Part shown: one piece after another, positions 1 through 8,710 of the stretch
How positions within the stretch are numbered: position 1 is the first letter of the stretch
How the letters are laid out: each line of letters begins with the position of its first letter
From: Hyphomicrobiales bacterium
Lineage (GTDB): Bacteria > Pseudomonadota > Alphaproteobacteria > Rhizobiales > Rhizobiaceae
Length of the DNA stretch: 64,000 nt
Assembly (NCBI GenBank): GCA_900472485.1
Contig: UCII01000009.1
Span: 195,995 to 259,994 of the forward strand
Direction of reading: 5' to 3'
The notes under the pieces: generated by a model
Told to the model about the DNA's origin: nothing
What the model saw: the letters and a program-made list of their open reading frames with translations, nothing else
Databases searched by the model: none
Position numbers and translations under genes: made by a program

Positions 1-1
1 G

Positions 2-1045
2 ACGGGCATTCCGCTCATCCTGCTGTCCTGGGGTTTCCATATCCAGGATCTGGAAACCTTCGCTTACAGGCTCTTCACCGAGATCAAGATCGGGAACATG
101 TCGATCTCGCTGCTCGGCATCTTCGTCGGCATTCTGCTGTTTGCCGGCGGCTATTTGGTCACGCGCTGGTTCCAGCGCTGGCTCGACAGCAATGTCATGG
201 CGCGCGGACAAGTGGATCTGGGTGTCCGCAACTCGGTGAGAACCGGCATCGGCTATCTGGGCATAGCATTGGCGGCGATCTTTGCCATTTCCGCTGCCGG
301 CATCGATTTGTCCAGCCTGGCGCTCGTCGCCAGTGCCCTCTCGGTCGGTATCGGTTTCGGCCTGCAAAATATCGTGTCGAACTTCGTGTCCGGCCTCATC
401 CTGCTGGTCGAGCGGCCGTTCAAAGTCGGCGACTGGATCGTCTCGGGAACATCGGAAGGTATCGTCAAGCGCATCTCGGTGCGCGCGACCGAGATCGAGA
501 CCTTCCGCAAGCAGTCGATCATCGTGCCGAATTCCGAGCTTATCAATGCGTCCGTCGGCAACTGGACGCATCGCAACAGGCTCGCCCGCTCCGAAATCCC
601 CGTATCCGTCAGCTATGATACCGATCCGCGCAAGGTGATGGATATCCTGCTGGAGCTGGTGCGCTCGATTCCGAAGGTTCTCAGGAATCCGGAGCCGCAT
701 GTGGAGTTCCTGCGCTTCGGTCCATCGTCGCTCGATTTCGAGATGCGCTTCTATCTGTCCGATCTCTCCGACGGCATGGAGATCCGCAACAATCTGCGCA
801 TCGAAATCCTGAAGCGCTTCAATGAGGAGGGGATTTCCATTCCCTATCCGCATCAGGAGCTGCATATCGTTCGCGAGGGCAGACGAGGCAGGCAGTCGGA
901 TATCGCAGCCGATGCCTTGGTCGATTTTGCGGACGGGCCTGAGGCTGAGGATGACGTGAAAGAAGATTCCGCTTTGTTGGACGAAGGCAAGGTATCAGAA
1001 GCGAAGAGCACAGGCCGGCGCCGGGGCAGGACCGCGGCGGAGTGA
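2..1045 (+). CDS. Mechanosensitive channel MscS-family protein (5' truncated by window edge)
   Basis: The reading frame is open to the first base, so the true start lies outside the window. What is visible is the end of an MscS-type channel: two hydrophobic helices (around bases 98-160 and 235-330), then the pore helix and the linker GFGLQN...LVERPFKVGDWI that marks the MscS TM3/beta-domain junction, then the soluble alpha/beta cage. Family members sit in the inner membrane and release solutes on hypo-osmotic shock. The last ~60 residues are an acidic low-complexity tail ending in an Arg cluster (GRRRGR). The upstream part could hold a DUF3772-type extension, but this cannot be checked here. 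Confidence 0.88.
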   Translation, partial: TGIPLILLSWGFHIQDLETFAYRLFTEIKIGNMSISLLGIFVGILLFAGGYLVTRWFQRWLDSNVMARGQVDLGVRNSVRTGIGYLGIALAAIFAISAAGIDLSSLALVASALSVGIGFGLQNIVSNFVSGLILLVERPFKVGDWIVSGTSEGIVKRISVRATEIETFRKQSIIVPNSELINASVGNWTHRNRLARSEIPVSVSYDTDPRKVMDILLELVRSIPKVLRNPEPHVEFLRFGPSSLDFEMRFYLSDLSDGMEIRNNLRIEILKRFNEEGISIPYPHQELHIVREGRRGRQSDIAADALVDFADGPEAEDDVKEDSALLDEGKVSEAKSTGRRRGRTAAE

Positions 1046-1375
1046 TCTGATTACCGGCAGAACCCGGTGAAACAGAGCCATGTTGTCGCGAGCAGGAATG
1101 ATGCCGGTCGTCGTTTCCGGTGGGTTCCGCTCGGAAGTTCGCAGTTTGCGTTCCTCGACGGGAGCGTGTGGCGCTCTTTGGGATTGTTTCTCTCGTGTGG
1201 GATCCAGGATCTCGAGCATGTCGCCGCCGCGGGAGCCCAGGCGATAACGCGCCTGGAAAGCGGCAAATGAGGGCTGTTTTCTTCACCTCCGGGAAACCAG
1301 TCGGCTTAACAAATCCGCAAAGGCTTTGTTCTAAAAGAATACAGAGGGGATCATTTTCAAAAACAGGTTTTCATT
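1046..1375. other. Intergenic region, no supported gene
   Basis: This gap of about 330 bases separates the MscS gene from the first response regulator. Short open frames exist on both strands but none has a convincing ribosome binding site or a recognisable product. The region before 1376 is AT-richer and probably carries the promoter of the response regulator. Confidence 0.4.
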
Positions 1376-2206
1376 ATGCCATTTCTGGGTGTTTCGGGGA
1401 TGCAATATTCCGGTGCGTCTCTTGCCGGCTCGCGCATTCTTCTCGTTGAAGATTCCAACCTTTTTACATCGATGGTCAGTACGAAGCTGAAGGAGCTTCT
1501 GGACATCGACGTCGAGATCTGCCGCAATTTCGAAGAACTGCAGCTCGCCTACGACAAGTCGTCGGAGCCGATCAAGCTGGCGATCTCGAACATGAACCTG
1601 CCAGGCGCCGAGAAGGGAGAGGCATTGGCCTATCTTGTCGATCTCAGCATTCCAACGATCGCCTTCACAGGTACTTTTCTCGAAGGCACGCGCGACGAGC
1701 TGATCGCCAAGGATGTGGTGGATTACATTCTCAAGGACAATGTCTTTGCGGTGGATATGCTGGCGGAATCGATCTGCCGTTTTCTGACCAACCATCGTCA
1801 CCATGTCCTTATCGTCGACGATAGCGCGACGGCGCGCGCTTTGCTGTCCAGCCGGCTGAAACGCTACAATTTCCGCGTCAGTGTTGCGGAGAATGGTGCA
1901 AAAGCACTCGAAATCTTGAAGGCCAGCCCGGATGTCGGCCTTATGGTCACAGACTACAATATGCCCGACATGGACGGCTTCGAGCTGACGCGACGTATTC
2001 GCGCGACCACCGGCTCCCATGAGTTGCGCATCATTGGCGTCTCGTCATCCAACAACCGGCTGCTTTCCGCCCGCTTCCTCAAGGCGGGTGGCAATGATTT
2101 CATCCTCCGGCCATTCATCGATGAGGAGTTCTACTGCCGCGTGAATCAAAATCTCGACACTCTGTTGCAGATTCAGTCGGCTCAACCGACCGGAAAGAAC
2201 TCGTAG
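1376..2206 (+). CDS. Tandem-receiver response regulator with a degenerate first receiver
   Basis: The 276-residue protein consists of two CheY-like receiver domains (about residues 20-135 and 140-265) and no output domain. The second receiver keeps the acidic pair (VDDS) and the phospho-acceptor Asp (TDYNMPDMDG). In the first receiver the acceptor position reads SNMNLPG, so Asp is replaced by Asn72 when aligned with its paralogue downstream. The conserved Lys near the end of receiver 2 is Arg (FILRPF). It is the upstream neighbour and clear paralogue of the GGDEF regulator at 2391. A possible alternative start is the Met at 1400; neither start has a strong Shine-Dalgarno. Role inferred: stand-alone signalling or phosphate-sink partner of the diguanylate cyclase. 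Confidence 0.85.
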   Translation: MPFLGVSGMQYSGASLAGSRILLVEDSNLFTSMVSTKLKELLDIDVEICRNFEELQLAYDKSSEPIKLAISNMNLPGAEKGEALAYLVDLSIPTIAFTGTFLEGTRDELIAKDVVDYILKDNVFAVDMLAESICRFLTNHRHHVLIVDDSATARALLSSRLKRYNFRVSVAENGAKALEILKASPDVGLMVTDYNMPDMDGFELTRRIRATTGSHELRIIGVSSSNNRLLSARFLKAGGNDFILRPFIDEEFYCRVNQNLDTLLQIQSAQPTGKNS

Positions 2207-2390
2207 GCGCGGCAAGTCAGGCAAAACAGCCTTAAGAAAAGTGAGGAAAAATCACTTTTATGTAAATCTCCGCAATCAGCGGTTCCAATTTTTTCACGAA
2301 TCCTGTTCAGGATACGTGCAAGACGGTTTGGCAGACCTGCAATTGACTGAATATTCATGCACCTGATGGTGTGGGAGGAATTGACGGGAA

Positions 2391-3722
2391 ATGGTACTGC
2401 ATGTGGGATCCCTCGGCGGCGGCATCAGCCACCGCAATGGCAGCCAGAAAATACTTCTGGTCGAGGACTCGCGCATGTTTTCCGCGGTACTATCGCATCG
2501 GTTCGAAACCGAACTCGGCCTGGCTGTAACGCATTGCTCTTCCTTGAAAATGCTGAACGAGGTGCTGGCGGGGCCTGATAGCAGCTTCACGATGGCGGTG
2601 ATCGATCTCAACCTTCCGGATGCTGCCCATGGAGAAGCCCTGGATGTTGCCGTTGCCCATGACATTCCCACCATCGTCTTTACGGCGTCTTTCGACATGG
2701 CGACGCGCAATCGCATCATGGAGCGCAATGTCGTTGACTATGTGCTCAAGGACGGCGAGTTCGCCCTCGACAATCTCGTCTCCTCGGTAAGGCGTGCCAT
2801 TGCCAACCGGTCGATGCGCGTTTTGGTTGTGGACGATGTGCCTTCAGCCCGGAAAATGCTGACGGATTTGCTCCATGCTCAGCAATTCCAGGTCGCCGAA
2901 GCCGGCACGGGTATCGAAGCCCTGGCGATGCTTGAGACATTCGACGACATCGAAATCGTCGTCACTGATTACAATATGCCTGATATGAACGGCCATGAGC
3001 TGACCCGCCGCATCCGCCACCGCTATGGCTCGGATCGGATGCGGATCATCGGCATATCCTCTTCGAACGATCGTTTGCTGTCTGCGACATTCCTGAAGGC
3101 CGGCGCGAGTGATTTCATCTACCGCCCCTTCGTCCAGGAGGAGCTGCAATGTCGTATCGCGTTGAACGTCGAGACGCTGTCACAGCTGAAACAGCTGCGG
3201 GCGGCAGCGGCTAGCGATTATCTGACCGGGCTCTACAACAGGCGCTATTTTTATGATCATGGCCCGCGGCTGGTCAACGAATGCCTGCGTCGCCAGCGTC
3301 CAAGCTCGGTTGCCATTCTCGACATCGATCACTTCAAGAAACTGAACGACACCTATGGTCACGAGATCGGCGATCAGGTGTTGAAAGCCGTTGCCGGCCG
3401 ACTGCACGGGTTGCTGGAAGGCACCGACAATCTGCTCTCCCGCCTCGGTGGGGAAGAATTCGCCATTCTTTTTGCAGAGATGAATTCGCGTGCGGCGACC
3501 GCGCTATGTGATGAAGTCCGCCTCAGCCTTGCCAGCCTGAAGGTTCATGCCGACGACGAAGAGCTTTCGGTGACTGTTTCCATCGGCGTGGCGGAAATTG
3601 CCGGCTACGAGTCCTTCGACAATTATCTCAACGCCGCGGACCAGTTTCTCTATATGGCGAAGCACAATGGCCGAAATCAGGTCTATTCCGATTTCAAAAT
3701 GGCCCAAGAGGCGGCCCAGTAA
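2391..3722 (+). CDS. Response regulator diguanylate cyclase, REC-REC-GGDEF (PleD-like)
   Basis: The 443-residue protein has two receiver domains (about residues 20-135 and 140-260) followed by a GGDEF domain (about 275-435). The catalytic motif is GGEEF and the domain opens with the usual DxLTGLxNRR-type motif, so it should convert two GTP to c-di-GMP. Unlike its paralogue just upstream, the first receiver keeps the phospho-acceptor Asp (VIDLNLPD). The second receiver has Arg where Lys is normal (FIYRPF), as in the paralogue. The Arg of the RxxD inhibitory site before GGEEF is not seen (EGTD instead), so product inhibition may be weak. The architecture matches PleD. A GGAGG followed by GGGAA precedes the ATG. 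Confidence 0.9.
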   Translation: MVLHVGSLGGGISHRNGSQKILLVEDSRMFSAVLSHRFETELGLAVTHCSSLKMLNEVLAGPDSSFTMAVIDLNLPDAAHGEALDVAVAHDIPTIVFTASFDMATRNRIMERNVVDYVLKDGEFALDNLVSSVRRAIANRSMRVLVVDDVPSARKMLTDLLHAQQFQVAEAGTGIEALAMLETFDDIEIVVTDYNMPDMNGHELTRRIRHRYGSDRMRIIGISSSNDRLLSATFLKAGASDFIYRPFVQEELQCRIALNVETLSQLKQLRAAAASDYLTGLYNRRYFYDHGPRLVNECLRRQRPSSVAILDIDHFKKLNDTYGHEIGDQVLKAVAGRLHGLLEGTDNLLSRLGGEEFAILFAEMNSRAATALCDEVRLSLASLKVHADDEELSVTVSIGVAEIAGYESFDNYLNAADQFLYMAKHNGRNQVYSDFKMAQEAAQ

Positions 3723-3758
3723 GCCGCCTGCCTGATCCGCTTGCCTTTTCCACTGCTC

Positions 3759-4793
3759 TCAGACGACGATGCCGGTACGGTTGGTCGACATGGTCAGTTT
3801 GCGCTCGGCGCGCTCCTGCTGTGGCGAGCGATTATAGAGTTCGCGATAACACTTGGAGAAGTGCGAAGCGGAGACGAAGCCGCAGGCGACCGCCACTTCG
3901 ACGACCGGCATGGAGGATTGCACCAGCAGATGCCGTGCGCGATCCAGGCGAATCTCGAGATAGTAGCGGGCCGGAGAGCGGCCCATTTCCTGGCGGAACA
4001 GGCGCTCGATCTGTCGGCGCGACAGGCCGGCATCGTCGGCGATTTCCAGAAGCGACAGCGGCTCGGCGAGGTTGCTTTCCATCAGCTCGATGATCGATAG
4101 GACCTTGGAGTTCTGAACGCCTAGGCGCGCACGCAGCGGCAGGCGCTGGCGGTCGTGCGGGCTGCGCACGCGATCGGTCAGCTGCTGCTCGCAGACACGG
4201 TTGACGAGGTTTTCGCCAAAATCCTGACCGATGAGATTGAGCATCATGTCGAGAGAGGCGGTGCCGCCCGCGCATGTATAGAGATTGCTGTCGACCTCAT
4301 AGAGATCGGCATAGACTTCCGCCTGCGGGAAGGTCTCCGAAAAGCCTGGCAGGTTTTCCCAATGGATTGCGCAGCGTTTGCCATTCAACAGGCCCGCCTG
4401 GGCAAGCACATGGGCGCCCGTACAGAGGCTGCCGACGGCCACACCGCGATTGTAGGTCTCGCGCAGCCAGGCATTGACCGACTTGTTGTGGAATTCTTCG
4501 ACATAGATGCCGGAACAGACCAGCACCATGTTCGGGCGGTTCTCTCCGCCCAGATAGCGACGCTCGTCGGTGAGGGAGGAATTGACCTCCAGTCCGATGC
4601 CGCTGGAAGAATAGACTTTCTGACCGTCCGTCGAGGCAAGCCGCCATGTGTAGGCGGGATAGCCCAGCATGCGATTGGCAATCCGCAGCGTCTCGATCGC
4701 AGCAGAAAACGGCAGCATGGTGAAATGCGGAACAAGGAAGAAAACCAGGGAGCGCGTCTTGATGGGGGTCTTGCTCATGTCGTGAAAATCCAT
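3759..4793 (-). CDS. GlxA/GbdR-family AraC regulator with GATase1-like domain
   Basis: This 344-residue regulator has an N-terminal DJ-1/PfpI (class I amidotransferase-like) domain (about residues 12-190) with the nucleophile-elbow motif SLCTGAHVLA, and a C-terminal AraC DNA-binding domain with two helix-turn-helix units (about residues 225-325). This is the architecture of GbdR, CdhR and ArgR-type regulators of quaternary-amine catabolism in Pseudomonas. Its place at the edge of a corrinoid methyl-transfer island makes a betaine-responsive activator the best guess, but ligand specificity cannot be read from sequence. An inverted repeat (4800-4837) covers the leader just before the start codon. 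Confidence 0.88.
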   Translation of the reverse strand: MDFHDMSKTPIKTRSLVFFLVPHFTMLPFSAAIETLRIANRMLGYPAYTWRLASTDGQKVYSSSGIGLEVNSSLTDERRYLGGENRPNMVLVCSGIYVEEFHNKSVNAWLRETYNRGVAVGSLCTGAHVLAQAGLLNGKRCAIHWENLPGFSETFPQAEVYADLYEVDSNLYTCAGGTASLDMMLNLIGQDFGENLVNRVCEQQLTDRVRSPHDRQRLPLRARLGVQNSKVLSIIELMESNLAEPLSLLEIADDAGLSRRQIERLFRQEMGRSPARYYLEIRLDRARHLLVQSSMPVVEVAVACGFVSASHFSKCYRELYNRSPQQERAERKLTMSTNRTGIVV

Positions 4794-4799
4794 GTTCCA

Positions 4800-4837
4800 G
4801 GGCCGTTACGTATTCCTTGCGTCAAATACGTCGGCCC
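4800..4837 (-). promoter_or_regulatory. Inverted repeat in the leader of the GbdR-like gene
   Basis: On the minus strand, GGGCCGACGTATT is followed by a 9-10 base loop and AATACGT-AA-CGGCCC. This gives a 13-bp stem with a two-base bulge, ending only 6 bases before the ATG at 4793. It could be a dimeric operator for autoregulation or an mRNA hairpin controlling translation. The loop contains AAGG. Confidence 0.5.
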
Positions 4838-5026
4838 GATGGTCTATAAGCGACATTGGCATGGATAATCGCGGCCGCAAAGGGATATTTGCGTCTACTA
4901 TGAAAAATACGGGCATGAAGGAGAGAAGCGAAGCGGAGGCGAGCGATATGCTCAAGCGACAAAATATATTTGCGTATAATTCTCAAGATTAAAGTGGGAT
5001 TCGCATCTGGATGCGGAAATGTTCAA

Positions 5027-5059
5027 AAGGCGACGCTCGCTTCGGTTGAGCGTCGCCTT
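5027..5059 (-). terminator. Rho-independent terminator of the DUF1127 gene
   Basis: A perfect 12-bp stem (AAGGCGACGCTC / GAGCGTCGCCTT) with a 9-base loop lies just past the stop of the DUF1127 gene. On the minus strand it is followed by a short T run (TTTGAAC). Confidence 0.7.
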
Positions 5060-5081
5060 CAGTTGTTATGCTCTTTCACTA

Positions 5082-5285
5082 TCATCGGGTGGCTTTCGGC
5101 TTCTTGATTTCGTTTGCGGCCGGCCAGCCCAAGTCCTTGCGCATGTCATCGGACAGAGATTCGAGCTCGCGAAGGGAGCGCCACTGCTGCCAGCGATCAG
5201 CGATGCGAGAAAAGAAGGGCATGTAACTTCCGCTTGACGGAAACGGGTTCCGTGCGCCGGTCTGTCTATAACTGATGGTCGTCAT
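5082..5285 (-). CDS. DUF1127 small protein
   Basis: The 67-residue basic protein ends with the DUF1127 signature: a Trp/Arg-rich helix (RWQQWRSLREL) followed by LSDDMRKDLGW. Short DUF1127 proteins are abundant in rhizobia, and some act in RNA turnover and nutrient adaptation. AAAGGA lies about 8 bases before the ATG and a strong terminator follows the stop. The second half of the gene fits the family and the N-terminus is low in conservation. Its specific role here is unknown. Confidence 0.85.
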   Translation of the reverse strand: MTTISYRQTGARNPFPSSGSYMPFFSRIADRWQQWRSLRELESLSDDMRKDLGWPAANEIKKPKATR

Positions 5286-5351
5286 TTTCAGGGTCCTTTC
5301 AGTGTCAACCGCTCAAAATGTCACGGATTTAATATGGGCCTGCCAGATCCA

Positions 5352-5597
5352 TCAATCAAACGAATAGATCTTATAGCTGCCATTAGTATTCTTGAACGAA
5401 CGCAGCTTGCCGGGCTTTCGCTCCAGCGCTGCCAAGATGCGATCCGGCGGGAGGCCGCGCGCATTGACGTCATCGATCAGATGAGCGGGAAAGCGGGTCG
5501 CAATCTCGTCGAGCGTGTGCTGTGCCATGCGCTGAATTTTGCGGAGGCGTAGGAGAGAAAAAAGCCGTGAGGCTTCGTCTGATACCATGCCAGCCAT
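5352..5597 (-). CDS. Hypothetical small protein, 81 residues
   Basis: The start chosen is the ATG at 5597, preceded by AAGGAG at a good distance; the open frame extends further upstream without a site. The product (MAGMVSDEASRLF...) is predicted to be mostly helical and basic, ends in an aromatic stretch (YKIYSFD), and matches no family I recognise with certainty. It follows the DUF1127 pattern of small basic proteins only loosely. It is transcribed divergently from the LysR gene at 5721. Confidence 0.6.
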   Translation of the reverse strand: MAGMVSDEASRLFSLLRLRKIQRMAQHTLDEIATRFPAHLIDDVNARGLPPDRILAALERKPGKLRSFKNTNGSYKIYSFD

Positions 5598-5657
5598 GAT
5601 CTTACTCCTTCGAGGCTGTCTGCGATGAATTTCCATTACGTCTAATATGGTGCTTCG

Positions 5658-5686
5658 TTGACATTCAGACAAATGAAATGATATGG
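5658..5686 (+). promoter_or_regulatory. Candidate sigma-70 promoter of the LysR gene
   Basis: TTGACA is followed after 17 bases by ATATGG, about 35 bases before the LysR start codon. The -35 box is perfect and the -10 box is weak. This is a motif match only. Confidence 0.35.
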
Positions 5687-5720
5687 TGTTTAAGATCAGA
5701 AAAATTGAAAGGTAATCGAT

Positions 5721-6620
5721 ATGACCGTACCGTTCCGCCGGCCCATACCGTTGCTTGACAATGAAGTTCTGCGCACCTTCGTCGCGATTGCCGAAACCGG
5801 AAATTTCTCGACTGCGGCCGATGCCGTCTTTCGCACGCCGTCAGCTGTTTCCATGCAGATCAAGAAGCTGGAAGAGCAGCTCGGTGTCACGCTGTTCCTG
5901 CGCGATGCGCGCTCGGTGAGCCTGACGCAGCACGGCGAAATGCTGCTTTCCTATGCCCGCAATATTCTGGCACTCTCCAATGAGGCGGTGTCGCGCTTCA
6001 TCATGCCCGAACTTAGCGGCGTGGTGCGGCTTGGCGCTCCCGACGATATCGGAGAGCGGCTGCTGCCGAGCATCCTTAAAAGCTTTTCAGAGAGCTATCC
6101 CGGCATCATGGTCGATGTAACAGTCGATATGAGCATCCAGCTCAAGAAGCGCATCGAAGAGCAGCGGCTGGATCTGGCGCTGATCAATTGCGCGACGCGT
6201 CCTTTCCCGACCGAAGGTGAAGTGATCTACACGGAGCGTCTCGTCTGGGCAGGTGCCAAGTGCGGTACCGCCTATCGCCGCGATCCTCTGCCGATTTCCA
6301 TCTGGGAGGAGGGCTGCATCTGGCGGTCGGAAGCGATGGCGCAGCTGGAGCGGCAGAAGCGTGCTTATCGCGTTTCCTATCTCAGCGCCCATACAATGGC
6401 GCAGCGCGCCGCGATCGTCTCCGACCTTGCCGTGGCGCCATTCCCACGCTCCTACATCACCGATGATATGGAAATACTCGGGCCGAATGAAGGGCTGCCG
6501 GAGCTGACGTCCTTCGACATCCGTCTGCTGACGGCATCGCAGATGACCGGACCGATGAAGGCGGTGGCAGACAGCATCCGCCAGGCTTTTGTCGAGATCG
6601 GACGCAAAATGGCCGCGTGA
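5721..6620 (+). CDS. LysR-family transcriptional regulator
   Basis: The 299-residue protein has the N-terminal winged helix-turn-helix of LysR regulators (about residues 10-68, NFSTAADAVFRTPSAVSMQI followed by KKLEEQLG) and a periplasmic-binding-like effector domain (about 90-290). The HTH resembles the LrhA/HexA subgroup. It converges on the methyl-transfer operon ending at 6656 and is divergent from a small gene at 5597, so it may or may not control the island. GAAAGG precedes the ATG. Confidence 0.9.
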   Translation: MTVPFRRPIPLLDNEVLRTFVAIAETGNFSTAADAVFRTPSAVSMQIKKLEEQLGVTLFLRDARSVSLTQHGEMLLSYARNILALSNEAVSRFIMPELSGVVRLGAPDDIGERLLPSILKSFSESYPGIMVDVTVDMSIQLKKRIEEQRLDLALINCATRPFPTEGEVIYTERLVWAGAKCGTAYRRDPLPISIWEEGCIWRSEAMAQLERQKRAYRVSYLSAHTMAQRAAIVSDLAVAPFPRSYITDDMEILGPNEGLPELTSFDIRLLTASQMTGPMKAVADSIRQAFVEIGRKMAA

Positions 6621-6655
6621 ACCGCGGTCAACCATCTCTTGGCCAAATTGTTTTC

Positions 6656-8698
6656 TTACTCGCGGCTGCGGCGACGCCTGCGGCCGCCGCTTTCTCCGCT
6701 ATCGTCGGAGGTTTGCTTGCGCTCGGGCAAAGTCACGACCTTCGAGAGCTCCGGGAAGGCGTCAACCTTGTTCGGCAGGGCCATGGCGTAGACGAAATGC
6801 TCCTGAAACTTTGATTCAAGTGCCGTCTCTATCTTCTCGATTTTCCTGACCGTTTCCTCGATCTCGCGGCGATGGCCGCGGTTGAGTAGTGCCATGCGCG
6901 CGCCCGTGCCGGCGGCGTTGCCAACGGCCTTGACCTTGTCGAGTTCGCAGTCGGGAATGAGTCCCAGCACCATCGCATATTTGGGATCGATGAAAGTGCC
7001 GAAGGCGCCGGCAAGGCCGATGCGGTCGACGTGATCGATGCCCTGCTTATCCATCAGCAGCTTGACGCCGGCATAAAGCGCTGCCTTCGCAAGCTGGATG
7101 GCGCGGATATCGTTCTGTGTCACCGTGATGCGCTGTTCGCCGTCGCGCAGCAGATAGGAGTATGTGCGGCCGTTCTGAAGGATGCGCGGCGAGCGTGCAG
7201 CCATCGAGCCATCGACGACGCCATCTTCCGAGATGATGCCGGTCAGGAACATTTCTGCGACGACCTCGATGATAGCCGAGCCGCAGATGCCGGTTACACC
7301 AACCTTAGCTGCGGCTTCTTCGAAGCCCGGCTCGTCCGACCATGGCTCGATGCCGATGACGCGGTAGCGCGGCTCCAGCGTGACGGGATCGATGCGCACG
7401 CGTTCGATGGCGCCGGGCGCGGCGCGCTGACCGCTGGAAATCTCAGCACCTTCGAAGGCAGGGCCGGTCGGCGAAGAGGCGGCGACGACGCGGTGACGGT
7501 TGCCGAGCACGATCTCGGCATTGGTGCCGATATCAACCAGCAGCATCATCTCATCCTGGCGATGCGGCCCTTCGGCAAGCGTTGCTGCAGCTGCATCGGC
7601 GCCGACATGGCCGGCGATGCAGGGCAGCATGTAGATACGCGTGCCTGTGTTCATCGGCAGGCCGATCTCGGCCGATTTCAGATGCACAGCGCCGGATACG
7701 GCAAGCGCGAAGGGGGCACCGCCAAGTTCGGTCGGATCGATGCCGAGGAACAGGTGGTGCATGATCGGATTGCCGACGAAGACGGCGTTCAAAATATCCT
7801 CACGCGACACGCCACCATCGGCGCAGACCTTGTCGATCAGGCCGTTCAAGGCTTCGCGGACGGCGTTGGTCATCGCCGCGCGGCCGTCCGGGTTCATCAT
7901 CACATAGGAGACGCGGCTCATCAGATCCTCGCCGAAGCGGATCTGCGGGTTGGAGGCGCCGGCTGAAGCGACGGTTCTGCCCGACAGCAACGACGACAGA
8001 TGCATGGCGATCGTCGTCGAACCGATATCGCAGGCAATGCCATAAGCTTCGTTCTTCAAGCCGGGGTAGAGCGCGATGAGGCGAGGGCGCTCGCTATCCT
8101 GATCGCGATGAATAGCGGCCGTCACCTTCCACGCGCCCTTGCGCAGGATCGACTGCACCTGCGGGATGAGGTGGAAATCCACTTCGAGATTGTCGTATTT
8201 CCAGTCTGCTGCGATTGCTGCCTTAAGGCGATCCAGATCGCCAAGCGGCTTGTGCATGTCGGGTTCCTCGACCTCGACGTAGCACATATGCACGGCCGCA
8301 TCTCGGGCGATGACACGCTCGTCGGCCGCCTTTCGCACCACCTGCGCATTGATGACGGTATCCTGCGGCACGTCGATGACCAGATCGCCCTGGATGAGGG
8401 CGGAACAGGAGAGACGGCGGCCGTCGGGCAGGTCGCGCACCTCGGCATAGCGCTTTTCCTTCGGCCCGATCGGCGAAAGATGATCATTGGCCGAGACGAT
8501 CTTATGCTTGGCGAAATTGCCTTCCTGCACGGAGACCTGGCAACGCCCGCAGGTCGCACGGCCGCCACAGACGCTTTCGACATAGACACCGAGCTGACGG
8601 GCTGCCTCCAGCACGGGCGTTCCCACGGGGAAGTGGCCACGCTTGCCGGATGGCATGAAAAGGACGAGAGGTTTCGCGCTGTCGCTGGCTTCGGCCAC
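6656..8698 (-). CDS. RACo-like ATP-dependent reductive activator of corrinoid protein (2Fe-2S + ASKHA)
   Basis: The 680-residue protein starts at GTG with GAAAGG upstream. The N-terminus (about residues 8-100) is a plant-type ferredoxin with CGGRATCGRC and a fourth Cys near residue 80, so it carries one 2Fe-2S cluster. The remainder (about 215-640) is the RACo/DUF4445 domain with ASKHA-type ATP-binding motifs (CDIGSTTIAMH and DIGTNAEIVLG). In acetogens and methylotrophs such proteins use ATP to return inactive Co(II) corrinoid to Co(I). It is the last gene of the operon and ends in GGRRRRRSRE, an Arg-rich tail that is not part of the family fold. Target inferred: the corrinoid protein at 13210. 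Confidence 0.88.
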   Translation of the reverse strand: MAEASDSAKPLVLFMPSGKRGHFPVGTPVLEAARQLGVYVESVCGGRATCGRCQVSVQEGNFAKHKIVSANDHLSPIGPKEKRYAEVRDLPDGRRLSCSALIQGDLVIDVPQDTVINAQVVRKAADERVIARDAAVHMCYVEVEEPDMHKPLGDLDRLKAAIAADWKYDNLEVDFHLIPQVQSILRKGAWKVTAAIHRDQDSERPRLIALYPGLKNEAYGIACDIGSTTIAMHLSSLLSGRTVASAGASNPQIRFGEDLMSRVSYVMMNPDGRAAMTNAVREALNGLIDKVCADGGVSREDILNAVFVGNPIMHHLFLGIDPTELGGAPFALAVSGAVHLKSAEIGLPMNTGTRIYMLPCIAGHVGADAAAATLAEGPHRQDEMMLLVDIGTNAEIVLGNRHRVVAASSPTGPAFEGAEISSGQRAAPGAIERVRIDPVTLEPRYRVIGIEPWSDEPGFEEAAAKVGVTGICGSAIIEVVAEMFLTGIISEDGVVDGSMAARSPRILQNGRTYSYLLRDGEQRITVTQNDIRAIQLAKAALYAGVKLLMDKQGIDHVDRIGLAGAFGTFIDPKYAMVLGLIPDCELDKVKAVGNAAGTGARMALLNRGHRREIEETVRKIEKIETALESKFQEHFVYAMALPNKVDAFPELSKVVTLPERKQTSDDSGESGGRRRRRSRE

Positions 8699-8710
8699 GG
8701 ATCAGCCTTT

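Noticed and set aside
1067..1270. Short frames on both strands in the gap after the MscS gene
   Set aside because: No ribosome sites or recognisable product.
7031..7966. A long plus-strand frame opposite the RACo-like gene
   Set aside because: Antisense shadow of GC-rich coding DNA; no family similarity.
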